Below, piece by piece: positions 36,129 to 47,930 of a DNA stretch of 64,000 nucleotides. Position 1 is the first letter of the stretch. Each line of letters starts with the position of its first letter. The notes below the pieces were generated by a model. That model ran no database searches. It saw nothing but the letters and a program-made list of their open reading frames with translations, and was not told the DNA's origin. Source of the DNA: Manis javanica. Lineage: Eukaryota; Chordata; Mammalia; Pholidota; Manidae. Location of the stretch: contig NC_133169.1 of NCBI RefSeq assembly GCF_040802235.1, positions 45,453,034 to 45,517,033 of the forward strand. The letters run 5' to 3'. The position numbers were made by a program, and so were the translations under genes.

Positions 36129-36770
36129 TCAAGATTTTAAACTTGCTTGCTTAGTAACTTAATTTAACTGAGGTAGAAGTACCAGGTATCTTCCCTAGGA
36201 TAGTCTTATTTAAAAATTCATATGTCTCCCATCCCAAGGTGGTTCTTTAATCTTGAATGATGATTTAAGTTTAGGGTCTCATAATTTTGAGTCTATATTT
36301 CAAGCAGATTGGTTTGTTTCTGGGATAATCTTCATTTCATGTTTCTTTTAACATCAGTAAACAATGGAAATTAATGTTTGATATATTTTCAGGCTACTTA
36401 TTTGAAAGACACTACTTTATGCTTAACATTTAATTCCAAGCATATTAGAGATATAAAATGACTACAAACAGATAATTGGAGAGGAACATGCATTGGATCT
36501 GTGTTAACTGTGAAAGCTGAGAATTACAGAGATAAACCCCATTGTGGTGTCTTACAAAAAACTCTTTTATAGGAAATACAGCATTGTGGAAAAGATTCAT
36601 ATCATTATTTTTCTAATGTCAAGGAAAAAACCCAATGCCTAATGTCCCAAGAACCCCTGGAAAAAAATGCTTTCATACTGTAAACACATGGCAGTGTACC
36701 CTTTTCACAGAACTTATTTACAAACTTTACATACAATTACATCCAAATCCCACTGCTAAGAGCACCAGTG
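36129..36770. other. 5' flank of the OR pseudogene; no gene recognised
   Basis: AT-rich DNA between the 5' end of L1 copy B and the OR pseudogene. It may contain former OR promoter or exon sequence, but none could be identified. Confidence 0.4.
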
Positions 36771-37750
36771 ATGGCAAAGAAGAGCTTCCCAGGGGGGCTT
36801 CATCCTCCTTGGTTTCTCTGAACGGCCTGATCTGGAAATTGCTCTCTTTTGGGCTGTGATCCTCTTGTTCACCATGATCATCATCACCATCACCAACTCA
36901 ACCATCATCCTGCTCTCCTGTGTGGACCCTTGTCTCCACACTCCCATGTACTTCTTCCTCAGCAATCCCTCCTTTGTGGATCTCTATTTCACCACAACTG
37001 TTCTGCCCCAGATGTTGTCCAACCTGTGAGGGCCAGACAAGAGTATCACCTACACAGGGTGTGTCATCCAACTGTGTGTGTTCCTCTGTCTCAGTCCCAC
37101 AGAAGATGTCATGTTGGTGTTGATGGCCTTTGACCGCTATGTCGCTATCTGCCAGCCCCTGTGCTACACCATCAACACACATCAACAGTTATGTTGGAAG
37201 CTGGTGTTCTTGGCCTGACTGTCAGGTCTGATGTTTTCTGTGGTCCAAATTTCCATCACATTCCAGCTGCCTTTCTGTACCCACCACCACCTGGATGACA
37301 TTCTTTGTGAGGTTCCTGCCTTCCTATGCCTGGCATGTGGATACACCTCTGCTAATGAGTGGCAGATAAACATCTCTGCTGTCCTCGTCACCATCGTGCC
37401 ACTGGGGTTGATTCTGACATCTTATGTCTACATAGCTCAAGCCCTGGGGAAAATCCAGTCTGAGGAGGGAAGGCAGAAAGCCATCACCACATGCTCTTCC
37501 CACCTCACCATGGTCGTTGTATTTTATGGGACAGTAGCTACAGTGTACACAGACCCTAAAAATGACTTTGCTTCAGAAAATGGCAAGTTCTTCACCTTCT
37601 TCTGCACCATGGTCATGCCTTTGTTGAACCCTTTCATATACACCCTGAGGAACAAATAGGTAAAGGATGCTCTGCAAAGACTTCTAACAAGGCAATCAAC
37701 ACAACAAAAAATTGAAGTTGGCCTTTGCAAACCTTTTGAACCAGAAGTGG
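36771..37750 (+). pseudogene. Olfactory receptor pseudogene, paralogue of the intact OR
   Basis: The start M-A-K-K-S-F-P-G-G aligns with the N-terminus of the intact receptor at 6998-7951. An extra G in a six-G run (36792-36797) shifts the frame after codon 8. In the corrected frame the receptor continues through P-M-Y-F-F-L-S, M-A-F-D-R-Y-V-A-I-C and the TM7 motif N-P-F-I-Y-T-L-R-N-K, with three stops: TGA at 37027-37029 and TGA at 37216-37218 (both replacing Trp), and TAG at 37657-37659 just after R-N-K. By eye about 100 of 134 residues in the last half match the intact gene. Gly-Asn of TM1 is also altered here (Thr-Asn), so the two share an unusual TM1. It lies on the opposite strand to its paralogue, about 29 kb away. 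It is clearly non-functional. Confidence 0.93.
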
Positions 37751-40700
37751 TGTTGAAAATCATGACATTCACACTCTCTTCCTTTGAGAGTTTTGAATTG
37801 TCACTTAAAAGGGTTGATTTCTATTTAAAGGCAGTAATTTCTGGCTTAGTTTTCATTCCTGTAATTTTACATGTTATTTTGTTAGAAAAGATATCTACAA
37901 ATGCAATGTCAGTTTTCGTTCACTACCAAGAATTCAAAATATATTTTCTTAGGTAGGAATAGAATTTGCTGAGTTAATTTTTGAAGAATATATATTATTA
38001 TTTCTTAAGCAATGTAAGAACCTTGAGTTAAAGAGTTTTGTTTTAAAAACCAATAAACTATCTATTATTCATTTTTTAATTAAAAAAATCTATGGAGAAA
38101 TATATATTATGTTTTCTTCTGTACAAGTATGCATGGAAAGAAATATCCATTTCTTTTTATTTTTCTATTTCTTTTCATTTCACTCTATGTGACATCTTGG
38201 GCATAAGCAAGAAATTCTGGCTGGGCATATTGTGATACATTCTTCAATTGGAATTTCAAGGCAATGAATCCATGACAGTGAGTTGCCTCAGAGGCATATG
38301 AGTAAAGGACAGGTGTGGGATTCTCATTTCATGAGATGCATAGGTCTCTGGTTGTAATTCATGCTTAACTTAACCTCCATTTGACTGCAAATAAATTTAC
38401 CATTATCCACATTTGATTACCACACATTTATTCAATTACAAATAATTTCTTATTCAAATATATTTTTGTAACCACCTAAAATGAGGGCCATTTAAAAATT
38501 ATGCAAATAAGTATAAAAATGCAAAGTGCATCATTGATTTCATTATCTGCTTTGTTAGGATATTTCACAAATACAACTATGCCCAAACCCAAGTGAACTT
38601 ATTCTAATGGAACTAAGACATGAAGGAGTATTCCTGGAACTACAGCACAGTAAATTGAGATGGAAATGTCCAATGAGTTTCTTGAAATTGTCCAGACCCT
38701 TGAACTGTCAGAAATAGCAATGACACCACATTTTGTGAGACATGTTTGTTCTCTGATTTGCCACAGGCTTTTGGGGGGAGGGGGTGTCACACATCATTTC
38801 CAAGAGTGCAGATAGAGTTCTGTGAGTGATGCTCAGGGCAACATACATGGAAGGCATGCTGCATAGAGCTGGAAGCTGGAGGTATTACTACATAAATAAG
38901 AACCTTGTAAGGATCCTAATGACATATTCACCAGAATATATATGAGGACACCGAGGTAGTCGCAGCAGACTATCAGTGCCTTAACTAACAGCCTGCCTTT
39001 CTGTCTTGCACGTTTGAAGACCAGAGTGGGAGCACATGACTCTGGGGCAGTGCCCTGTCCTTGTGGGTTTCGCATTCCAAGCTGCTTTGTCCTTAGCATG
39101 TCTGCATTCCTACTCCCATGGTAGAGAAGAAAGGCCAGAGAGTCCAGCCCTGAGAGCTAGATGTGTCCTCCTGGGGGTGATGTGTGTCACCTCCTCTCAT
39201 GCCTGCTGGATCTCAGCAAGTCAGGGGGCCAGATCTAACTCCAGGAGGGTAGGGTTTTGAATATGTCCTGCTTCTTCAAATGTGGAACAGGAGTTGGTTT
39301 TGGGGAATAGTGTGCATGCCAGTCACATGGACTAAGGATAAGAGGGAATCAGCTGAAGATGGGAAGGAGGACCACGTTCATTAGTGAAGCCTTGGGATAA
39401 ACAGGAGTTCTTTTCTCTAAGCAGTTGTATGTAGTGGGTGTTTCTGTGGGGGATGAAGAAAACATCAGAGAAGGAAGAATTGCAGGAATAACCAGTTGTT
39501 ATAAATCATCTGATGAAGTGGTATCTGTGTGCTTAATTTTTTTCTTTTTTTCTTCTCACTACATCACACTTTTCACTTTTTATCCTCACAGTACTCATGT
39601 TATTCTTCTTTTGATATGACTTTTGTTATTTAGTGCACTTTTTCCATTTTTAAATGTTTCCTTTTCCAACAGTGGGCCACTGGTTGTCAGTCCTGGTACC
39701 TGTGTAAAATCATGCTCTTGAGATGCCCTCCATCACTGTCCTCATAGTGAGAAACCTTAATAGCCACAAGATGCAGATTAAGGATTAAAGTTGCTCAACA
39801 GATGGAGTGTTCATTATTATCACTGCTATTTCAGACATAGTCTTAGTTTGCAATGTGCCCTAAAAAGCCTTTTGCATATTGTACTGATGTTTTCATACTG
39901 AAAGACTCAAAAGATAGAAAACCGACTCTGAATTAAAATAAATAAATGAAAGTATTTCTTCTATTGTGCAGGCTGAGAGGATAATATAGATAGAGGATTC
40001 TACCTAAGGACAGCAGAAAATAACTTTTAAGCACTTGTAAACATTCATTGAAAGACCATATCCCAGATTTTTAAATAAGATTATTTTTCTAATGTAACTA
40101 AGACATGGAAGACTACTCCTAGAACTATAGCACAATGAATTGAGCCTAAAATTTAACATTTAAGGTAACTAAAGTTATACATAGTGTGTTATCATAAAAT
40201 AATGTAGACATCAATGCCATAAAAAATTAACATTTTAGAACAATCTCTAAGTCTGTGGAAATAAGCAATGTACTGCGAAAGAAAGAGGAAGGCTTCAAAA
40301 CAATGCTGAGAGAATAAATCTATCACTCCTGAATTGTAAATTCAGGTAAATTGTCATTCAAATGAAAGGGTAAGTAGAAACATTTTAAAAGGCATTTTCA
40401 TATATTGTTTAGATCTTGGTGTTTACTGCTTAATATGGGAACTGTTAAGTTAAATCCATAATTACACAACCAAGATGTTGAAAGGGAAGAGAACAGCAAT
40501 ACAATTTGGGGAGGTGGAAAAAAAGAATACCCAAGTTTTGGCATATTAGTTCTAAGAAGGCAAAAAAAAATTTCATGCAAAAATTATGTGCTTGTTTTTG
40601 TAGCAATAAAAATACAGGATCAGTTCATAAATTGGAACATTTGGCACAGGAGGGAAGCAAACAACAGGTCAGGTCTAATGAGGTAAGAAGTGATATTTCA

Positions 40701-40859
40701 GACACAGGAGGAAAAAATCTTTAAAGAAGGAAGATGTAGTCAACTGTGCCAACTGCCAATTACATTGAGAAGTGAATCAACCTTTATATTTAATATTATT
40801 ATGTAATGTCCCCATTATCCCTGCGAATTTTCTTTCTTTGAAATCAGATATTCATTAAT
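37751..40859. other. No recognised gene
   Basis: AT-rich DNA with a GC-richer patch at about 39000-39300. A roughly 58-base segment is present twice, at 38602-38659 and 40087-40144 (see findings). Open frames are short and without motifs. Confidence 0.4.
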
Positions 40860-40873
40860 AATTTAGTCTGTTA
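40860..40873 (+). repeat. Target-site duplication, left copy (L1 copy C)
   Basis: AATTTAGTCTGTTA, identical to 47047-47060. It lies directly outside a C plus seven-T run (40874-40881), the poly(A) end of the minus-strand L1 insertion. Confidence 0.85.
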
Positions 40874-40881
40874 CTTTTTTT

Positions 40882-41046
40882 GAGAATAAACTCATTTATT
40901 CTATTCAAAGATGCTTTTAGATAGATTTAATTGGCATATGCTTCCAGGTGAAATTTGATTTTATATTTGAATTTAAGTGTTAGTATAAGATTTGGAGTTC
41001 TCAAAGGAAGAACAGGGACAAATGTAATCTATACCACTCAGCAACC
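40882..41046 (-). other. Transduced 3' flank carried by L1 copy C
   Basis: Sequence between the two poly(A) tracts of copy C. It shows no L1 similarity by eye and ends in a usable AATAAA about 14 bases before the second tail. It should be single-copy flank of the source L1 and could identify that locus. Confidence 0.7.
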
Positions 41047-41516
41047 ATTTTTTTCTCATTCTTATTTTGTTATTTTTATTTTATTTTACTTTATTATTAT
41101 TAATCTATAATTGCATGAAGAACATTATGTTCACTAGGCTTTCCCCTACCCAGGTTCCCCCCCCCAACAAACACCATTACAGTCACTGTACATCAGCATA
41201 GTAAGATGCTGTAGAATCACTACTTGTCTTCTCTGTGTTGCAAAGCCCTCCACTTTCTGCCACCCCCCACATTATACATGCTAATCATAATAACCCCTTT
41301 CTTATTCCCGACCCTTATCCCTCCCTACTCTAACATTCTCCTCAGTCTCTTTCCCTTTGGTAACTGTTAGTCCATTCTTGGGTTCTGTGATTCTGCTGCT
41401 GTTTTGTTCTGTCAGTTTTTCTTTTGTTCTTATACTCCACAGATGAGTGAAATCATTTGGTATTTGTCTTTCTCCGCTTGGCTTATTTCACTGAACATAA
41501 GACTCTCTAGCTCCAT

Positions 41517-44500
41517 CTATGTTGTTGCAAATGGTAGGATTTGTTTTCTTCTTATGGCTGAATAATATTCCATTGTGTATATGTACCACATCTTCTTTAT
41601 CCATTCATCTACTGATGGACACTTAGGTTGCTTCCAATTCTTGGCTATTGTTAATAGTGCTGCAATAAACAAAGTGGTGCATCTGTCTTTTTCAAACGGG
41701 AGTGCTGCATCCTTAGGGCAAATTCTTAGAAGTGGAACTCCTGGGTCAAATGGTAAGTCTATTTTGAGTATTTTGAGGAACCTCCATATTGCTTTCCACA
41801 ATGGTTGAACTAATTTACATTCCCACCAGAAGTGTAGGAGAGCTCCCATTTCTCCACAACCTTGCCAACATTTGTTGTTGTTTGTCTTTTGGATGGTAGC
41901 CATCCTTACTGGTGTGAGGTGATGTCTCATTCTGGTTTTAATTTGCATTTCTCTGATAACTAGTGATGTGGAGCATCTTTTCATGTGTCTGCTGGCCATC
42001 TGAATTTCTTCTTTGGAGAACTGTCTATTCAGCACCTCTGCCCATTTTTTAATTGGATTATTTGCTTTTTGCTTGTTGAGGGGTGTGAGCTGTTTATATA
42101 TTTTGGATGTCAAGCCTTTATCAGATCTGTCATTTACGAATATATTCTTCTACACTGTAGGGTATCTTTTTGTTCTGTTGATGGTGTCCTTTGCTATACA
42201 GAAGCTTTTCAGCTTGATATAGTCCCCCTTGTTCATTTTTGCTTTTGTTTTCCTTCCCCAGGGAGATATATTCATAAAGAAGTCACTCATGTTTATGTCC
42301 AAGAGATTTTTGCCTATGTTTTTTTCTAAGAGTTTTATGGTTTCTTGACTTACATTAGGGTCTTTGCTCCATTTTGAATTTACTTTTGTGTATGGGGTTA
42401 GGCAGTGATCCAGTTTCATTCTCCTACACATAGCTGTTCAGTTTTGCCAGCACCATCAGTTGAAGAAACTATCATTTCCCCATTGTATGTCCATGGCTCC
42501 TTTATCGAATATTAATTGACCATACATGTTTGGGTTAATGTCTGGAGTCTCTAATCTGTTCCACTGGTCTGTGGCTCTGTTCTTGTGCCACTACCAAATT
42601 GTCTTGATTATGATGGTTTTGTGGAAGAGCTTGAAGTTGGGGAGTGAGATCCCCCCTACTTTATTCTTCTTTCACAGGATTGCTTTGGCTATTCGGGGTC
42701 TTTGGTGTTTCCATATGAATTTTTGAACTATTTGTTCCAGTTCATTGAAGAATGTTGCTGGTAATTTGATAGGGATTGCATCAAATCTGTATATTGCTTT
42801 GGGCAGGAAGGCCATTTTGATGGTATTAATTCTTCCTAGGCATGAGCATGGGATGAGTTTCCATTTGTTAGTGTCCTCTTTAATTTCTCTTAAGAGTGTC
42901 TTACAGTTTTCAGTGTATACGTCTTTCACTTCTTTGGTTTGGTTTATTCCTAGTTATTTTATTCTTTTTGATGCAATTGTGAATGGAATTGTTTTCTTGA
43001 TTTCTCTTTCTATTGGCTCATTGTTAGTGTATAGGAAAGCCACAGATTTCTGTGTGTTAATTTTGTATCCTGCAACTTTAGTGTATTCCGATTTCAGTTC
43101 TAGTAGTTTTGGAGTGGAGTCTTTAGGGGTTTTTATATACAATATCATGTCATCTGTAAATAGTGACAGTTTAACTTCTTCTTTACCAATCTGGATTCCT
43201 TGTATTTCATTGTTTTGTCTAATTGCTGTGGCTAGGACATCCAGTAGTATGTTAAATAACAGTGGGGAGAGTGGGCATCCCTGTCTAGTTCCCGATCTCA
43301 CAGGAAAAGCTTTCAGCTTCTCGCTGTTCAGAATGATGTTGGCTGTGGTTTTATCATATATGGCCTTTATTATGTTGAGGTACTTGCCCTCTATACCCAT
43401 TTTGCTGAGAGTTTTTATCATGAATGGATGTTGAATTTTGTCAAATGCTTTTTCAGCATCTATGGAGATGATCATGTGGTTTTTGTTTTTGTTTTTGTTG
43501 ATGTGGTGGATGATGTTGATGGATTTTTTAATGTTGTACCATCCTTGCATCCCTGGGATGAACCCTACTTGGTCATGGTGTATGAAATTTTAGATATATT
43601 TTTGAATTCAGTTTGCTAATATTTTATTGAGTATTTCTTCATCTTCGTTCATCAGGGATATTTGCTGTAATTTTCTTTTTTGGTGGGGTCTTTGCCTGGT
43701 TTTGGTATTAGGGTGGTGTTGGCTTCATAGAATGAGTTTGGGAGTATTCCCTCCTCTTCTATTTTTTGGAAAACTTTAAGGAGAATGGGTATTATGTCTT
43801 CTCTGTATGTCTGATAAAATTCTGAGGTAAATCCATCTGGCCCGGGTGATTTTTTCTAGGGTAGTTTTTTTAGTACCCCCTTCAATTTCTTTGCTGGTAA
43901 TTGGTTTGTTTAGATTTTGCGTTTCTTCCTTGGTCAGTTTTGGAAGGTTGTATTTTTCTAGGAAGTTGTCCATTTTTTCTAGGTTTTTCAGCTTCTTAGC
44001 ATATAGGTTTTCATAGTAGTCTCTAATAATTCTTTGTATTTCTGTTGGGTCCATCATGATGTCTCCTTTCTCATTTTTTATTCTGTTGATGTGTGTTGAT
44101 TCCCTTTTTCTCTTAATAAGTCTGGCCAGAGGCTTATCTATTGTATATTTTCTCAAAGAACCAGCTCTTGATTTCATTGATTTTTTTATTGTTTTATTCT
44201 TCTCTATTTTGTTTTTCTTCTCTGATCTTTATTTTGTACCTCCTTCTCCTGAGCTTAGGCCTCATTTGTTATTCTTTTTCAAATTTTATAATTGTGACAT
44301 TAGATTTTTCATTTGGGTTTGTTATTCCTTCTTTAAATATGCCTGTATTGCTATATACTTTCCTCTTAAGACTGCTTTCGCTGCATCCCACAGAAATCGG
44401 GGCTTTGTGTTGTTGTCATTTGTTTCCATATATTGTTGGATCCCCATTTTAAATTGTTCATTGATCCATTGACAATTTAGAAGCATGTTCTTAAGCCTCC

Positions 44501-45280
44501 ATGTGTTTGTAAGCCTTTTTGCTTTCTTGGCACAATTTATTTCCAGTTTTATACCTTTGTGGTCTGAAAATTTGGTTGGTAGGATTTCAATCTTTTTGAA
44601 TTTACTGAGGCTCTTTTTGTGGCCTAGTATGTGTTCTATTCTGGAGAATGTTCCATGTGCACTTGAGAAGAATGTGTATCCTGTTGCTTTTGGGTGTGGA
44701 GTTCTATAGATGTCTATTTGGTCCATCTGTTCTAGTGTGTTGTTCAGTGTCTCTGTGTCCTTACTTATTTTCTGTCTTGTGGTTCTGTCCTTTGTAGTGA
44801 ATGGTGTGTTGAAGTCTCCTAAAGTGAATGCATTACATTCTATTTCCTCCTTTAGTTCTGTTAGTATTTGTTTCACATATGCTGGTGCTCCTGTTTGGGG
44901 TGAATATATATATTTATGATGGTTATATCTTCTTGTTGGCCTGAGCCCTTTATCATTATGTAATGTCCTTCTTTATCTCTTGTTACTTTCTTTGTTTTGA
45001 AGTCTATTTTGTCTGATACTAGTACTGCAACACCTGCTTTTTTTCTCCTTATTGGCATGAAATATCATTTTCCATCCCTTGACTTTTAGTCTGTGCATGT
45101 CTTTGGGTTTGAGGTGAGTCTCTTGTAAGCAGCATATAGATGGGTCTTGTTTTTTTATCCATTCAGTGACTCTGTGTCTTTTGATTTTGTATTCAATCCA
45201 TTTACATTTAGGGTGATTATCGATAGGTATGTACTTATTGCCATTTCAGGCTTTAGATTCATGGTTACCAAAGGTTCCAG
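41517..45280 (-). pseudogene. L1 copy C ORF2, broken
   Basis: ORF2 remnants on the minus strand. Endonuclease lies at 44322-45058 (pieces with G-D-F-N, R-I-E-H for the usual R-I-D-H, and F-S-D-H-K-G-I-K-L-E), the linker at 43776-44177, RT at 42954-43550, and the C-terminal region at 41517-42431 with the pattern C-W-Q-G-C-G-E. The RT active site at 43146-43160 reads F-T-D-D-M where the other copies have F-A-D-D-M; the two aspartates are kept. There are at least five frameshifts or stops. Confidence 0.85.
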
Positions 45281-45554
45281 ATTACTTTCCTTATTATCTA
45301 AGAGTCTAACTTAACTCACTTAGTATGCTGTTACAAACACAATCTAAAAGTTATTTTCTATTTCCCCTCCTTTTTCTTTCTCCTTCATTCTTTATATATT
45401 ATGTATCAGATTCTATACTTTTTCTCTATGCATTGATTGACTTTGGGGATAGTCAATTTAATTTTTCATTTGCCTCACAATCACCTGCTCCATCCTCCCT
45501 AGTGTGATTTTACTACCTCTGGTGACAGCTATCCAACCCTAGGAACACTTCCAT

Positions 45555-46403
45555 CTATAGCAGTCCCTCCAAAATAGACTGCATAGATGGTTTGTGGGAG
45601 GTGAACTCTCTCAGTTTTTGCTTATATGGAAAATGTTTAATCCTTCCTTCAAATTTACATATTATTTCTGGATAAAGTAATTTTGGTTCCAGGCCCTTCT
45701 GCTTCATGGCATTTAATACATCATGCCACTCCCTTCTGGCCTGTAATGTTTCTGCTGAGAAGTCTGATGTTAGTCTGATGGGATTTCCTTTGTATGTGAT
45801 CTTATTTCTCCCTCTGGCTGCTTTTAAGAGTCTGTCCTTATCCTTGATCTTTTCCATTTTAATCACTACATGTCTTGCTCTTGCCTTCCCTGGGTCCCTT
45901 GTGTTGGGGGATCTGTGGATCTCCATAGCCTGACAGACTATGTCCTTCTTCAGATTGGGGAAGTTTTCAGCAACTACCTCCTCAAAGACACTTTCTATCC
46001 CTTTCTCTCTCTCTTCTTCTTCTGGTATCCCTATAATGTGAATATTGTTCCGCTTGGATTGGTCACACAGTTCTCTCAATATTCTTTCATTTTTAGAGAT
46101 CCTTTTTTCTCTCTGTGCCTCAGCTTCTTTGTATTCCTCTTCTCTAGTTTCTATTTCATTTATTATCTCCTCCACCATATCCAACCTGCTTTTAATACCC
46201 TCCATCGTGTTCTTTAACAATTGGATCTCTGACCTGAACTCATTTCTGAATTCTTGGATGTCTTTCTGTACCTCCATTAGGATATTGATGATTTTTATTT
46301 CGAACTCCCTTTCAGGAAGAGTCACTAGGTCTATATCATTTAAATCTTTCTCGGGCGTTGTATTAACAATTTTACTTTGGACAAGGTTCCTTTGGTGTTT
46401 TAT
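45555..46403 (-). pseudogene. L1 copy C ORF1, open frame with lost start codon
   Basis: The frame is open for 282 codons from an ATA at 46401-46403 to the stop at about 45555. By position and following residues (K-H-Q-R-N), the ATA stands where copies B and F have the ATG of M-K-R-Q-N. The body is complete: K-E-F/R-E-F-E-I-K-I motif, coiled coil through E-I-I-N-E-I-E-T, the RRM-like N-N-I-H-I-I-G-I-P-E-E-E-E, and the C-terminal A-R-R-E-W-H-D-V-L. One point change therefore removed the initiator while the rest of the frame survived. It ends S-I-L-E-G-L-L, a few residues longer than copy B. Confidence 0.75.
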
Positions 46404-47046
46404 GTTTGTATATGGCGCCCTCTAGTGTCCAGAAGCTCTATTCTGGAGCTGCTGAGCCCCTGAAGCAATGTCAGAGGTCGCAGGAGAGTGGTACTGGTGC
46501 CTGGGGGTAGGATAGAGCTGTTCCCCGCCTCCTGGCTGCTGTGCCTGTCTCCACTGCCTGAGACAGTGGGCCATTCACACAGGTATAAGTTTTTGTTCCA
46601 GAGCAGCCAGATATGTATCCCTGCTTTCCACAGCAGCCAGAATCCCAGTCTCCCCTGGAAACTCGGCCTGTATTAATTTTCCAACCCAGTAGTCATGTGA
46701 GTCACATGAAATCACCATGAAATGTAGGTTTGTGCTCCCAGAGCAGATCTCCAGAGCTAGTTATTCAGCAGTCCCAAGCATTCCACTCCCTCCCTGCTCC
46801 ATTTCTCTTCCTCCTGTCAGTGAGCTGGGGTGGGGGAGGGGCTCGGGTCCCTCAGAGCCACAACTCTGGTACGTTGCCCCATTAGCTGAGGTCTGCTCTT
46901 TTCTCTAAGTGTGTGCAGTCTGATGTTGTCCTCTTTCCTGTTGCTCTCTCAGGATTAGTTGCATCAATTAAATTTTCTAGTTGTATCCAGTTTTAGGAGG
47001 AAGTCTCTGTCTCTCCTCTCATGCCACCATCTTTAATCCCATCTCC

Positions 47047-47060
47047 AATTTAGTCTGTTA
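47047..47060 (+). repeat. Target-site duplication, right copy (L1 copy C)
   Basis: AATTTAGTCTGTTA, matching 40860-40873 and directly adjoining the 5' terminus of L1 copy C. Confidence 0.85.
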
Positions 47061-47079
47061 TTAATATAACTTCCAGGTT

Positions 47080-47930
47080 TATATTGTTACAGTTAACAGC
47101 ATGTCACTTTTTAGTGGCTTTATTGACATAACATTGATATGTAAAAATTTTATGTAATTTTTACAACTTGATTTTTGATATTAAATTTTTTTATCAGTGT
47201 TGGTATTGATGTTTTTGGTGCATTGTGGCTTCATCACCACAACTGGCTAGTTAAACTGTCACCTCTATGTAGTTACCATTTGTGTGTCTATGTTGAAAAG
47301 GTTTACTTTTAACACCAGTTCTTTCAGACAACATTCAGGTTGCTTACTATTGTCATAATGCTGTACATACTATTGCTTACTATTGTCATAATGCTGTACA
47401 CTAGATTTTGATAACTTACTCCAATTTCTTGACTGCAGCTTGGTACCCTTTGACTGATATTACTCCATTTCCCCCTTCCTCAGCTCCTGGCAACCCCCAT
47501 CCCACTTGCTGCTTATGAGTCTTACTCTGAGGTCCACATATTCATGAATTCATGCAGTATCTCTATTTGTCTTGCTCTTTTTCTCTAAGTATATAGTTCT
47601 CCAGACCCATCCATGTTGTTGTAAATGGAAGTATTTTTTTATATTTTCATTTCTAAAATTTAATATGACTCTGTTTTCTTCATCTGCTCAACCAGTTGAA
47701 GAGCATTTAGGATGTTTCCATTACTTCACCACTGGGAATAATGATGCAATGAACATGGATGCACAGATAGTCCCTGTGGTCCTGATTTCAACTCCTCTGT
47801 ATTTTTACATTTAAGGCTTTAGTACATTTCAAGTTGATTTTTGTTTATGATTTGAGATAAGGGTACAGTTTCATTCTTTTGCATATGGATATCCAGATTT
47901 CCCAAACCCATTGTTTGTTCTGTTCATTTA
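47080..47930 (-). mobile_element. Old L1 3' fragment
   Basis: The minus strand holds an L1 3' UTR and ORF2 C-terminal scrap: plus-strand phrases 'ccatccatgttgttgtaaat' (47607), 'gagcatttaggatgtttcca' and 'aatgatgcaatgaacatgga'. A 35-base phrase containing 'tattgcttactattgtcata' is repeated in tandem at about 47345-47402. Strongly decayed; edges approximate. Confidence 0.65.

Larger units (their letters stand above)
40874..47046 (-). mobile_element. L1 copy C, full length, with 3' transduction
   Basis: A LINE-1 insertion flanked by a perfect 14-bp target-site duplication. On the minus strand it starts at 47046 (GGAGATGGGATTAAAGATGG), has a 5' UTR unlike that of copy B, ORF1 at 45555-46403 and a broken ORF2 to about 41500. 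The L1's own 3' end is near 41098, followed by a decayed A-rich tract (plus-strand T-rich, 41047-41097). About 165 bases of non-L1 sequence then continue to a second poly(A) of seven A (plus-strand T run, 40875-40881), preceded by AATAAA (plus strand TTTATT at 40895-40900). That is a 3' transduction: transcription read through the L1 signal to a downstream one. Confidence 0.82.

Noticed and set aside
28741-36160. Target-site duplication for L1 copy B
   Set aside because: A loose resemblance between the right flank ('aagattttaaacttgc') and left flank ('aagaatatttaaagcatg') is not exact enough to call.
42745-43434. A 229-codon plus-strand open frame (and similar ones at 19634, 30673 and 63023)
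   Set aside because: These are the antisense shadow of the L1 ORF2 RT region. The same frame recurs in every copy because the sense codons are A-rich.
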